The position numbers and the translations under genes are program-made. From assembly GCF_015644585.1 (NCBI RefSeq), contig NZ_JADOBI010000008.1, positions 124,001 to 188,000 of the forward strand: a stretch of DNA of 64,000 nucleotides, read 5' to 3'. Within the stretch, counting starts at the first letter, position 1. The number at the start of each line of letters is the position of its first letter. This document shows positions 44,074-52,845 of this stretch, piece by piece. The DNA comes from Rahnella laticis (GTDB lineage: Bacteria; Pseudomonadota; Gammaproteobacteria; Enterobacterales; Enterobacteriaceae). A model generated the notes under the pieces. The model made no database searches, was not told where the DNA came from, and worked only from the letters and a program-made list of their open reading frames with translations.

Positions 44074-45072
44074 TCAGTGCTCCAGCAACGTTTGTGCGAA
44101 AGGATAAAGCGCCGGTGAACCGCCGCAGTGCACGAAAATCACCCGCGAACCGGCGCTGATTTTGCCTTGCTCAGTCAGGCTGATTAAGCCGTGCATCGCT
44201 TTGCCGGTGTAAACCGGATCCAGCAGCACCCCTTCAGCCTGTGCAACGCGGTAAATGGCGTCGATGCCGCCGTCAGAAGGCACACCGTAGGCGGTGCCGA
44301 CAAAACCGTCCTCAATCCAGATATCTTCCGGCGTCCAGCTTTGCGGCCATTCGAGCAGGTCAGCGCAATCCTGCGCCATGGCTGAAATGCGGGTCTGGAA
44401 CCAGTCGGCTTTAGCGCTGACGCTGATACCGATAATTTTGGTGTCCGGCCAGTAACGGCGCGCACCGACGTACAACCCGGCCAGCGTGCCGCCGGAGCCG
44501 GTTGGGGCTACGATGACGTCCGGCGCAGGTTCGCCGCGTGTTTTCAGCTGAGCGTCCATTTCTTCGATGGCGCGGACATAACCCAGTGCGCCAAGCGGCG
44601 TGGCACCGCCCAGCGGGATAATCAGCGCTTTTTCGCCCCGCGCCTGTGCGGCGTCAGCATGGGCGTTCATCGCGCCTTCAATCTGGGTGAAATAGCCGTC
44701 CGGGTCGAGAAACTCCAGCTCCGCGCCAAAGAGTTTGTCGAGCAGCAGGTTGCCCTGATACGTCTCAGGCTGATTGCCACGCAGCACCAGCACCGGTTTC
44801 ATGCCGAACTTACGCGCGGCGGCGGAGACCATGCGCGCGTGGTTTGACTGATGTCCGCCGGTGGTGATCACCACATCCACGTTTTTGCGGCAGGCGTCGG
44901 CCATCAGATATTCCAGCTTACGGACCTTATTGCCGCCGCCGCCGAAACCGGTGTAATCATCGCGTTTGATGTCCAGCGTGACGCCAAGTGAGTCGCCCAG
45001 AGTGGTCAGGCGCTCAAGCGGCGTGGGGAAGAACCCCAGTGAAACTCTTTCAAAATCATCGGACTGTTTCAT
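44074..45072 (-). CDS. D-cysteine desulfhydrase-like PLP enzyme
   Basis: 332 residues of the ACC-deaminase/D-cysteine-desulfhydrase family (fold type II). The PLP Lys is in FGGGGNKVRKLEYL and the next helix has TTGGHQSNHARMV. The position that is Glu in true ACC deaminase is Thr here (DPVYTGKAMHG), and the Leu of the HLGG motif is Cys (HCGGSPA), which favours D-cysteine desulfhydrase. The reaction would give pyruvate, ammonia and sulfide. It follows the M20-like gene by 62 bp, the only real gap in the operon. Confidence 0.87.
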   Translation of the reverse strand: MKQSDDFERVSLGFFPTPLERLTTLGDSLGVTLDIKRDDYTGFGGGGNKVRKLEYLMADACRKNVDVVITTGGHQSNHARMVSAAARKFGMKPVLVLRGNQPETYQGNLLLDKLFGAELEFLDPDGYFTQIEGAMNAHADAAQARGEKALIIPLGGATPLGALGYVRAIEEMDAQLKTRGEPAPDVIVAPTGSGGTLAGLYVGARRYWPDTKIIGISVSAKADWFQTRISAMAQDCADLLEWPQSWTPEDIWIEDGFVGTAYGVPSDGGIDAIYRVAQAEGVLLDPVYTGKAMHGLISLTEQGKISAGSRVIFVHCGGSPALYPFAQTLLEH

Positions 45073-45134
45073 GGTAAATATCCTGCTGGTTTATTTTTAA
45101 AACTTCCCCGGGAGCTGACGCAAAACACCGGCGG

Positions 45135-46517
45135 CTAAACCGCCGGTGCAGAAAAAGGGGGTTCCTCACTGAACAGGGTGATCCATTCAGTGACTGACTG
45201 CTGAAAACGTTCCAGCCCGCGCAGGGTGACGAATTCGTTCACGCCGTGCGCGTTGCCGCCGTGGCCGAGCCCGCCAATCAGGAAGGCCGGTGCCACGCGC
45301 GCGAAAATGTAAGCCGGTGCGCAGCCGGGTGCCCACGGCCAGATCTGCGGTTTCGCACCCTGCATTTCATAGCTGGTGAGCAGGGCGCAGACGCCGGGGC
45401 TGTGACGGGCAAAACGGTGGCCGGGATAACTGTCGTCGAGTTCCAGTTCCACGCCGTCGAATTCCGGGCGGGCGAGCGTCTGGCGGATCACCGCCAGCAG
45501 GCTTTCACCGTCGATGCCCGGCGGAACGCGCAACGCAATCTCGGCGCTGGCGCTGCGGGGAATGACACCGCGTGACTCCAGCGGGTCGCTGCGGATTTCC
45601 GAAATATTCAGCACCGCGCCGTTGATCAGCTGTTGCAGGCAGGCCAGCGTATCGCCGCTGACGGATAAGGTTTCGCTGCGGCGAAATGTCAATTCATCGG
45701 CGATGCTGAACTGCGCGGCGAGCGCACACAGCAGCCGGTTGACCTCTTCATCAATCACCTGCCGGGCAATCACGCCGCTGTTATGCGCGGGCGCGATGGC
45801 GTTCAGCGCGGCAACCAGCCGCCATACGGGGTTGGCGATCCAGTTAGCGTTACTGGCGTGAATAGCCGCAGACGGGCCGCCCCATTTGCCGCCGCTGACT
45901 TTTAAGCGGCCTCCGCTCAGCCCGCTGAATCCGAGATAAACGCGCGGCTCGCCGCCGCCGTATTCGCACAGTGACGGGAAAAAGACCGCGCTGGCGGCTG
46001 AAACCGGGCAGGGATCCTGCGCCAGATAACGGCGCAGCTCGCCGCTGCCCGTTTCTTCTTCGCCTTCCAGAATAATTTCAATATTGACGCTGAGTTTTCC
46101 GCTGTCGCACAGCGATTTCAGCGCCATCAGCATGCCCGCCAGCGGGCCTTTGTTGTTCTCGGCACCGCGCGCAATAAATACTTCGCCGACGCCCGGCCAT
46201 TCAGACACGCCGCCGCTGAACGGCGGAAATTCCCAGCCCGCGTCATCTGCGGGCATCACGTCATACATGTTGTAAAGCACCAGCGTTTTTTCCGCCTGCC
46301 GGTCAATGCGCATATGCACCAGCGGTGGGGCGTTTTGCACGGTTTGTTCACTTACCGCCAGCACCGGAATGCCGCCCAGTTCGCTACGGATCCAGTCTTC
46401 CAGCCACTGCGCCAGTGCGCGTTGCTGATCAATCTGGCCGGAAACGCTGGCAAACGGCGTGATGGCAGACAGCAAATCCAGCGTCGGGTAAATCGCGGGC
46501 GTAATGGAAATACTCAC
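45135..46517 (-). CDS. M20-family peptidase-like protein with altered metal ligands
   Basis: 460 residues, closest to M20 (CPG2/carnosinase) hydrolases. The catalytic Glu pair is kept (EGEEETGS) and the final His is kept (NAHGVNEF). The usual first ligand His (GHxD) is Met here (YNMYDVMP), the bridging Asp of RGxxDxKG is Asn (RGAENNKG), and the Asp that follows the Glu pair by about 28 residues is not seen (SAVFFPSLCE). The enzyme may be inactive as a metallopeptidase or do a different reaction. It overlaps the upstream permease gene by 4 bp, so a role on imported peptides or conjugates is expected. Confidence 0.8.
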   Translation of the reverse strand: MSISITPAIYPTLDLLSAITPFASVSGQIDQQRALAQWLEDWIRSELGGIPVLAVSEQTVQNAPPLVHMRIDRQAEKTLVLYNMYDVMPADDAGWEFPPFSGGVSEWPGVGEVFIARGAENNKGPLAGMLMALKSLCDSGKLSVNIEIILEGEEETGSGELRRYLAQDPCPVSAASAVFFPSLCEYGGGEPRVYLGFSGLSGGRLKVSGGKWGGPSAAIHASNANWIANPVWRLVAALNAIAPAHNSGVIARQVIDEEVNRLLCALAAQFSIADELTFRRSETLSVSGDTLACLQQLINGAVLNISEIRSDPLESRGVIPRSASAEIALRVPPGIDGESLLAVIRQTLARPEFDGVELELDDSYPGHRFARHSPGVCALLTSYEMQGAKPQIWPWAPGCAPAYIFARVAPAFLIGGLGHGGNAHGVNEFVTLRGLERFQQSVTEWITLFSEEPPFSAPAV

Positions 46518-47428
46518 AGGCGGATCCTCGGGTTCAGTACCCCATAGAGCAGGTCGATAATCAGGTTGATGCCGACAAACACCAGCGCGGCCAGCAGCAC
46601 AATGGCCTGCACCAGCGGGAAATCACGGTTCTGAATGGCCTGCACGGCGAGGCGGCCAATGCCCGGCCAGGCAAAAATGATTTCCGTCACCAGCGCGCCG
46701 CCGAGCAGCGAGGCGAAATACATTCCCTGCACGGTAATGACCGGGATCAGCGCATTGCGTAATCCATGGCGCACCACAATCCGCCAGGCACTCAGCCCTT
46801 TGGCGCGCGCGGTGCGGATGTAATCCTGCTGCATCACGTCAATCAGGCTGGCGCGGATCAGGCGCGCAATCGCGCTCATGTAATACGCGCCGAGGCTCAG
46901 TGCGGGCATGATGAGCTGGCTGGCGCTGCCATAACCGCCGGACGGGAGCCAGCGCAGATTGAGGCTGAACACGATAATCAGCAGCAGCCCGAGCCAGAAA
47001 ACCGGGATTGCCTGACCGCTGAACGCCAGCAAACGCGAGAGCAAATCCCACGCGGTGTTCTGGTAAAGCGCGCTGACGATGCCGAGCAGCAAACCGGCCA
47101 GCGTGCTCCAGAGCAGGGCGCTGACAGCGAGCAGCAGCGTGGCGGGAACGCGCTGACCAATTAACTCCGTAACCGGCTGGCTGTAGCGCAGGGATTCGCC
47201 GAGATCGCCGTGTAAAACGCCGGTGAGATAATGTCCGTATTGCCAGATAAGTGAACGGTCAAAGCCCATGCTGTGGCGGAAATTCTCGATTTCCTGCTGG
47301 CTCGAACCAGGCGGCATCATGACCGCCGCCGGATCGCCGGTAAGATGCAAACTGTAGAAAATCAGCAGGGAAACGCCGAACATCACCAGCACGGATTGCC
47401 CGAGGCGTTGCAGGATATAACGCAGCAT
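46514..47428 (-). CDS. ABC importer permease (DppB type)
   Basis: 304 residues with six membrane helices. N-terminal MLRYILQRLGQSVLVMFGVS and the EAA-type loop near the C-terminus (RTARAKGLSAWRIVVRHGLRNALIP) mark the DppB/OppB group. Partner of the DppC-type protein encoded 1 bp upstream. Imports peptides or related compounds, powered by the fused ATPase at 40592. Confidence 0.93.
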   Translation of the reverse strand: MLRYILQRLGQSVLVMFGVSLLIFYSLHLTGDPAAVMMPPGSSQQEIENFRHSMGFDRSLIWQYGHYLTGVLHGDLGESLRYSQPVTELIGQRVPATLLLAVSALLWSTLAGLLLGIVSALYQNTAWDLLSRLLAFSGQAIPVFWLGLLLIIVFSLNLRWLPSGGYGSASQLIMPALSLGAYYMSAIARLIRASLIDVMQQDYIRTARAKGLSAWRIVVRHGLRNALIPVITVQGMYFASLLGGALVTEIIFAWPGIGRLAVQAIQNRDFPLVQAIVLLAALVFVGINLIIDLLYGVLNPRIRL

Positions 47429-47429
47429 G

Positions 47430-48275
47430 TCAGTCGAGCCTCGTGTGGGTTTTGCGCAGCAGGCTGTCGCCGAGCAGGTTGCAGCCGATCACCAGCGCGG
47501 CAATCACCAGCCCCGGATACAGCACCAGCCACTGCGCGAGCAGCATGTAAGAACGGCCTTCGCCGATCAGGTTCCCCAGCGTCGGCGTCGGCGGCTGAAT
47601 GCCCATGCCGAGAAAACCAATCGACGCTTCAAGCACGATAAGCCGCGGAATATCCAGCGTCAGCAGGACAATCAGCGGCGTCATCAGGTTCGGTAAAACG
47701 TGGCGCAGCAAAATGCGCGGCGTCGAAAAGCCCATGGCTTTGACGGATTCGATGTATTCCAGCTCGCGGATTTCCAGCGTTTTGGCGCGTGCCACGCGGG
47801 CGTAAATCGCCCAGCTGGTGACACCCATAATCAGGATAATGTTGGTCAGCGACGCGCCGAACAGCGCCATCACCAGTAAGATCAGCAGGATAAACGGCAC
47901 TGCCAGCTGGATGTCCATCAGGCGCATGATCAGCGCGTCCAGCCAGCCGCCCGTGTATCCGGCAATCATGCCCAGCACCGAACCGATCACCGCCGCAATC
48001 ACCGCCGCCAGCAATACCACCATCAGCGAAAGGCGGGTGCCTGCCAGAATACGTGACAATAAATCGCGCCCCAGCTGATCTGTGCCAAGCAGATGCTGAC
48101 CGCCGGGGGCAGAAAATGCCGCGACCAGATCGTTCTTCAGCGGATCCGGCAGCGGTAACCACGGCGCAAGAAGCGCCGGGATGATGACCAGCAACAGCAA
48201 AAGGCCGCCGAGAATACCGTCGCCATAAAAGCGACGACGGGGTTTTCTCTGCAAAACCGAACGCAGTGAAATCAT
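47430..48275 (-). CDS. ABC importer permease (DppC type)
   Basis: 281 residues with six membrane helices. The N-terminal cytoplasmic tail is Arg-rich, LLGTDQLGRDLLSRI is the DppC/OppC signature, and the EAA loop is KAMGFSTPRILLRHVLPNLMTPL. The gene overlaps the solute-binding protein gene by 4 bp and is followed 1 bp later by the DppB-type permease. Confidence 0.93.
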   Translation of the reverse strand: MISLRSVLQRKPRRRFYGDGILGGLLLLLVIIPALLAPWLPLPDPLKNDLVAAFSAPGGQHLLGTDQLGRDLLSRILAGTRLSLMVVLLAAVIAAVIGSVLGMIAGYTGGWLDALIMRLMDIQLAVPFILLILLVMALFGASLTNIILIMGVTSWAIYARVARAKTLEIRELEYIESVKAMGFSTPRILLRHVLPNLMTPLIVLLTLDIPRLIVLEASIGFLGMGIQPPTPTLGNLIGEGRSYMLLAQWLVLYPGLVIAALVIGCNLLGDSLLRKTHTRLD

Positions 48276-49765
48276 TTAAGCCTCAGGTCGAACAGCGGAA
48301 TGCGGGAGTCTGCGCGGCCTTTGAAGGTCACGTTATCCGCGCTGGCGTACAGTGAATCTTCCTTGTAAAGCGGGATCAGCGGTTGCTGTACCGCCACAAC
48401 CTGCTGGATTTGCTGCAAAATCTTCTCGCGTTTTGCCGGGTCCACCGTGGTGCGGCTGCTGTTAAGCAGGGCGTCCAGCTCCGGAGAATTCACCGTAGAA
48501 TACGGTTCGCCGGAATGCAGGATCGGATACAGCGCGGCATCGGCGTCCAGCGTCTGGGTGGAACCCCACGCCAGCATGTACAGCGGAGCCTGTTTCTGCG
48601 CCGCCACCTGCTGGGTATAAACCGACCATTCCGGGACTTCCAGCTCGGCTTTCACGCCGATCGCCGCCAGATCCTGCACGATCGCCTGTGCCACATCGGC
48701 GCTGGCGATATAACGGCGCGGTGCCTGGAATTTCAGGGTGAAGCCCTGCGGATAACCGGCTTCCGCCAGCAGGGATTTCGCTTTTGCGACGTCCTGCGCC
48801 GGTGCCGGGATCGCGTCATAGCCAAAATCTTTCGGCCCGGCCATCGTGCCGGTTGGCGTCCCGAAACCGTGGAGCAAATCGCGGGTATACGCCGTGCGGT
48901 TCAGTGCCAGAGAAAGCGCCTGACGCACGCGCACGTCGTTCAGCGGTTTCTGGTCATTCTTCAGCCCGAGGTAAATCGTCAGGCCGCCGTTTTCGACCTG
49001 CTCAAGATGCACGCCCGGTTTGTTTTTCAGCGCCGGAACCAGATCGGCCGGAACGCCATCCACCAGCTGAACTTCACTGGTCAGCAGGGCGGTAATACGT
49101 GCAGTGGCTTCAGGAATTGGCCGCCAGGTGACGGTATCGATTGCGGGCTTACCACGCCAGTAATTCGGATTGGCCTGCATCACCACTTTTTCGTCGGGGA
49201 TAAACGTCTGCAAGGTATACGCTCCGGACCCGACCGGTTTACGCGCAAATTCAGCCGCGCCCACTTTGGTGACATAGGCCGGTGGCACAATGTATGTCGG
49301 GTAACGGCTCATGCGCGTGGGCAACAGCGGATCCGGGCCGCTGGTATGAATTTTCACCTGATAATCACCGGTGACTTCCACTGATTTAATTGTGCGGATA
49401 TAAGAGATGGTCGGCGCGTGGTTTGCGGGATCAAGAATACGGTCGAGAGAGAATTTGACGGCCTGCGCATTGACCGGCTCGCCGTCGCTGAATTTAACGC
49501 CCTGACGTAACGTGAATTCCCAGGTGGTGTCGTCGAGCGACTTCCAGCCGGTTGCCAGCCCCGGCTGCAACTGCATATTGGCATCGCGCAGCACCAGCGT
49601 ATCAAAGAGGTTGTCCACCAGCGTGGCGGATTCTTTCAGGAAACCCGGATCCATTGCCGTGGCAGAAGTGGTTTGCGCGATCACCAGTTCAGAAGCGAAA
49701 GCGGCGGGTGTTGCCAGGCCAGTCAGCAAAGCCAGTGACGCCAGTTTGAAGGCAGGTATTCTCAT
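48272..49765 (-). CDS. Periplasmic solute-binding protein, family 5
   Basis: 497 residues from the ATG at 49765, giving a normal signal peptide (MRIPAFKLASLALLTGLATP, cleaved near FASE) and a GGGA ribosome site 9 bp upstream. The frame opens 26 codons earlier without a signal. SBP_bac_5 features include LRQGVKFSDGEPVNAQAVKF and KPVGSGAYTLQ. It binds peptides or another substrate for the permeases that follow. First gene of the operon, divergent from the GntR regulator. Confidence 0.93.
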   Translation of the reverse strand: MRIPAFKLASLALLTGLATPAAFASELVIAQTTSATAMDPGFLKESATLVDNLFDTLVLRDANMQLQPGLATGWKSLDDTTWEFTLRQGVKFSDGEPVNAQAVKFSLDRILDPANHAPTISYIRTIKSVEVTGDYQVKIHTSGPDPLLPTRMSRYPTYIVPPAYVTKVGAAEFARKPVGSGAYTLQTFIPDEKVVMQANPNYWRGKPAIDTVTWRPIPEATARITALLTSEVQLVDGVPADLVPALKNKPGVHLEQVENGGLTIYLGLKNDQKPLNDVRVRQALSLALNRTAYTRDLLHGFGTPTGTMAGPKDFGYDAIPAPAQDVAKAKSLLAEAGYPQGFTLKFQAPRRYIASADVAQAIVQDLAAIGVKAELEVPEWSVYTQQVAAQKQAPLYMLAWGSTQTLDADAALYPILHSGEPYSTVNSPELDALLNSSRTTVDPAKREKILQQIQQVVAVQQPLIPLYKEDSLYASADNVTFKGRADSRIPLFDLRLK

Positions 49766-49861
49766 TACGGTCATTCCCAAAGTGAAGCCGCCAGAAAGGT
49801 TGACGGAATTAAATGAAGTCGGTGCGTTAGAAAAAACGTTCAATCAATGTTCAATTCCTTA

Positions 49862-49888
49862 ATACATGATATATCCTATATAATGTAT
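49862..49888. promoter_or_regulatory. GntR/FCD operator between the solute-binding protein and its regulator
   Basis: The inverted repeat ATACATGATATA-TCC-TATATAATGTAT matches between arms at 11 of 12 positions. It lies in the divergent promoter region, 63 bp from the regulator start and about 97 bp from the binding-protein start. The core GATATA-N3-TATATA recurs upstream of the ATPase gene at 40546. Confidence 0.7.
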
Positions 49889-49950
49889 TTTTGGCAAGCC
49901 AGAGTTTAAACTGCAAAAGCAAATCGATAATTTTGCTAAAGGAAAGTCAC

Positions 49951-50616
49951 ATGTTTGAGATGGAAAAAGCGCAGCGAGTCAGCCTGACGATGCAGGTTGA
50001 AGCGAAGCTGAAAGGAGCGCTGATTGTCGGTGTACTCAAGCCGGGCGCGCGACTGGTCACGAAAGAGATTGCAGAAAAACTGGGAACCAGCGTCACACCG
50101 GTGCGCGAAGCGTTATTGCGGCTGGTCTCTGCCGGTGCGCTGGATGCCACGCCCGCGCAGGCGTTTCTGGTGCCAAAAATTCCCCAGTCGCGCTATCAGG
50201 AAATCACGCTGATCCGCAAAAATCTGGAAGGGCTGGCGGTGTCGCAGGCCTGTGAGCGGGTGACCGCAGATCACATCGCGCTGCTGAAAAATCTGAACGC
50301 AAAATTCCTGGCCGCCAAAAGAGAGAACAAGGTGGAAGAGGCGCTCGAGGCCAACCGCGAGTTCCGCTTTACGCTGTATGAGATGGCCGGAATGCCGACG
50401 CTGATGGCGCTGATCGAGCAACTCTGGGTGCAGATCGGCCCGTGCTTTAATTACCTCTATCCGCAATCTTCGCCGATGACGCAGGGCAAGCACAATTATG
50501 ATCAGCTGCTGCTGGCGCTGGAAGCCGGCGACAGCAAACGCTGCGTGAAGCTGGTCCACAAAGCGATTGATGACGGCGCGGCTATTCTGGTGGAACACTA
50601 TTTTTCACAGGAATAA
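49951..50616 (+). CDS. GntR-family regulator, FCD type
   Basis: 221 residues from the ATG at 49951, which has AAAGGAAA upstream; the open frame 20 codons earlier is not needed. Winged helix LVTKEIAEKLGTSVTPVREAL, then an all-helical FCD-type effector domain with metal-binding His residues (HNYDQLLLALEAGD). It is divergent from the importer operon with a palindrome between, so it probably represses the importer and releases on binding a substrate. Confidence 0.88.
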   Translation: MFEMEKAQRVSLTMQVEAKLKGALIVGVLKPGARLVTKEIAEKLGTSVTPVREALLRLVSAGALDATPAQAFLVPKIPQSRYQEITLIRKNLEGLAVSQACERVTADHIALLKNLNAKFLAAKRENKVEEALEANREFRFTLYEMAGMPTLMALIEQLWVQIGPCFNYLYPQSSPMTQGKHNYDQLLLALEAGDSKRCVKLVHKAIDDGAAILVEHYFSQE

Positions 50617-50647
50617 TTCAGCGCTGTGCCGGACGGATCCCGCCCAT

Positions 50648-50677
50648 AAAAAAGGTGCACAAATGTGCACCTTTTTG
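50648..50677. terminator. Bidirectional terminator
   Basis: AAAAAGGTGCAC and GTGCACCTTTTT form a 12-bp stem with an AAAT loop. It lies between the convergent GntR and DASS genes. Confidence 0.93.
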
Positions 50678-50698
50678 CTTATAACGCCGTGGCGTTTA

Positions 50699-52210
50699 TC
50701 AGAACATCAGAACCATCCACGGATAGGCAATCAGCATCATCCCGCCGAGGAAGATGGCACCGAAAATGGTGCCCAGACGCCAGTAATCTTTGGTTGGCAG
50801 ATAGCCGCTGCCGTAATAAATCGGGCTCGGGCCGGTGCCGTACGGCGTGATAATCCCCATCACACCCAGCGATGTCACCATCATCAGGCAGTAAACCGGC
50901 ATGTTGATGCCCGGAATGGCGGCGGCAATAGTCAGCATTGCCGGTAACAGCGCGGTGGTGTGCGCCGTGGTACTGGCGAACAGATAGTGCAGCAGGAAGA
51001 ACGCAATCAGCAGCATCACAGCGGCGACCTGCGGGTCGAAACCGTTGAGCAACTGACCGCCTTCTTTACCCAGCCAGGCGATGAAACCGACGCGCGCAAG
51101 GCCATCCGCCAGCGCGACCAGCGTGGCAAACCAGGCGAAAGTATTCCAGGCCGGTTTGTTGCTGGTAATGTCGTTCCAGTTCAGTACGCCGGTCCACAGC
51201 ATCAGAACCACCACCAGCAATGCGGCCAGCGCCGGTTCAATCCAGGCGGCGGCAAAAATCCACATCAGCAGGGCGGAACACACGAAGATCAGCAGCAGGA
51301 TTTCGTTACGCGACAGCTTGCCCAGTTTCTCCAGTTCAGCCTTCGCCCATTTCGGCACTTCATCGTTAATTTTGACTTCCGGCGGATAGAACCAGTACGC
51401 CAGCAGCGGCATGGTCAGGATCAGAATCACGCCCAGCGGCAGGAAGGCGAGGAACCACATGCCCCACGAAATGTTGAAACCGATGATGCTTTTTACCAGT
51501 GCCAGCGCCAGCAGGTTCGGGGCCAGCGCGGAGAGGAACATCGAACTGGTGATACAGGCCGCGGTGATCGCCACCCACATCAGATAGGAACCGATTTTAC
51601 GTGCGCTCGGGTCGTTCGGTTTGGAACCGTACAGCGGCGGCAGGTTGGCGATGATCGGGTAAATGGTCCCGCCGCTGCGCGCGGTGTTAGAAGGCGTGAA
51701 GGGCGCGAGCAACAGGTCGGCGAAGGTGATGGCGTAACCGAGCGTCAGGCTGCGACGACCCAGATATTTCACCAGAATCAGCGCCAGACGGCGGCCAAAC
51801 TGCGTTTTGTCATAACCGGCGGCAAACATGAAGGCACCGAAAATCAGCCAGACCGTGGAATTACCAAAGCCGCTGACCGCCCATTTAAAGGCTTCGGTCG
51901 GCATTTTAAACTTCGGATCTGCCAGTTCTGCCGGGCTGAACAACAGCCACTGGCCGAACAGCGCGATGACTACCACGCCGGTCAGGCCGATCACCGCACC
52001 GGGCAACGGCTCGAAGATCAGACCGACAATCACCCCGACGAAGACGGCGAAGAAATGCCAGGCATAAGGTTGTAATCCGGCGGGAACCGGCGTCAGCAGC
52101 AACAGCACTGCTACCAGAACTGGCAGGAATAGCATGATCAGACGTTTTTTTTGCCCCGCAGAGGCCGGAGCGGCCTTGTTGGGGTCATTCAAAGTCGTTG
52201 TGGGTTTCAT
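50699..52210 (-). CDS. DASS-family dicarboxylate/anion transporter
   Basis: 503 residues and about twelve to fourteen membrane segments. The paired DASS motifs are visible: FTPSNTARSGGTIYP and ITPYGTGPSPIYYGSG. It resembles CitT, TtdT and the 2-oxoglutarate/malate translocators. These exchange or import C4 and C5 dicarboxylates. It is divergent from the NADH:fumarate-reductase-like gene, so uptake of fumarate, malate or a related acid, with succinate going out, is inferred. Confidence 0.9.
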   Translation of the reverse strand: MKPTTTLNDPNKAAPASAGQKKRLIMLFLPVLVAVLLLLTPVPAGLQPYAWHFFAVFVGVIVGLIFEPLPGAVIGLTGVVVIALFGQWLLFSPAELADPKFKMPTEAFKWAVSGFGNSTVWLIFGAFMFAAGYDKTQFGRRLALILVKYLGRRSLTLGYAITFADLLLAPFTPSNTARSGGTIYPIIANLPPLYGSKPNDPSARKIGSYLMWVAITAACITSSMFLSALAPNLLALALVKSIIGFNISWGMWFLAFLPLGVILILTMPLLAYWFYPPEVKINDEVPKWAKAELEKLGKLSRNEILLLIFVCSALLMWIFAAAWIEPALAALLVVVLMLWTGVLNWNDITSNKPAWNTFAWFATLVALADGLARVGFIAWLGKEGGQLLNGFDPQVAAVMLLIAFFLLHYLFASTTAHTTALLPAMLTIAAAIPGINMPVYCLMMVTSLGVMGIITPYGTGPSPIYYGSGYLPTKDYWRLGTIFGAIFLGGMMLIAYPWMVLMF

Positions 52211-52845
52211 AGTTTGGTCTGCCCGTGATTGAAAGTGAGCGTTACGCCCTGGTTGTCCATGCGTGATTTCATGTTCGAAAAAGTCATTTTGCTATTTCAC
52301 TTTGACATCTTAAATCCATGAATTTTTCTTTATCAGAAGCTTGTCACGTATTACAAAAAGATGATGATTTGAGTGAGAGATGATTAAAAACTAAATATAA
52401 TCTGCAGCCTGCATGACCCCGCGAAGTCATTATTATTTAAATAAAATACCACTGTAAGTTGTGTGGTTATTTTTTGGCAAAAAGTCCTGCTAATGAGAAT
52501 GTAGAGTAAAATTTCACAAAATCCAGTTTCCAGACTCAACCTGCTGATTTATCAGGTGAGATTTTTTATGTTAATCAAAAGTTGATTTTTGTCAATCGCT
52601 CGATAACAATTGGAGATGGTATTTGGTTTAATGTCGGGTAAATAAACAACTCCTGTTCCCTCGAACGTTATAACGACCCACATCGCCCTTTTCTTTATTC
52701 GCACAAACAGAAAAGTAAACACAAAAGTAAACAGAAAATCAGACCGATTTTTTTAAATTCATCACCTGCATCGGATTGCTTAATTTAACGGTAAGTAATG
52801 CGGCCACGGAAAATTCAAGACTTTTAAATTGCGGAGTTGATCAAC
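52211..52845. promoter_or_regulatory. Divergent promoter region with FNR-like site
   Basis: 635 AT-rich bases without a gene. TTGAT-TTTT-GTCAA at 52582-52595 matches the FNR consensus TTGAT-N4-ATCAA at 9 of 10 positions and lies 250 bp upstream of the flavoprotein start. It would fit anaerobic activation. No RNA gene or other structure is recognised. Confidence 0.45.

Noticed and set aside
44074-45072. ACC deaminase
   Set aside because: The key Glu and Leu positions carry Thr and Cys, as in D-cysteine desulfhydrases.
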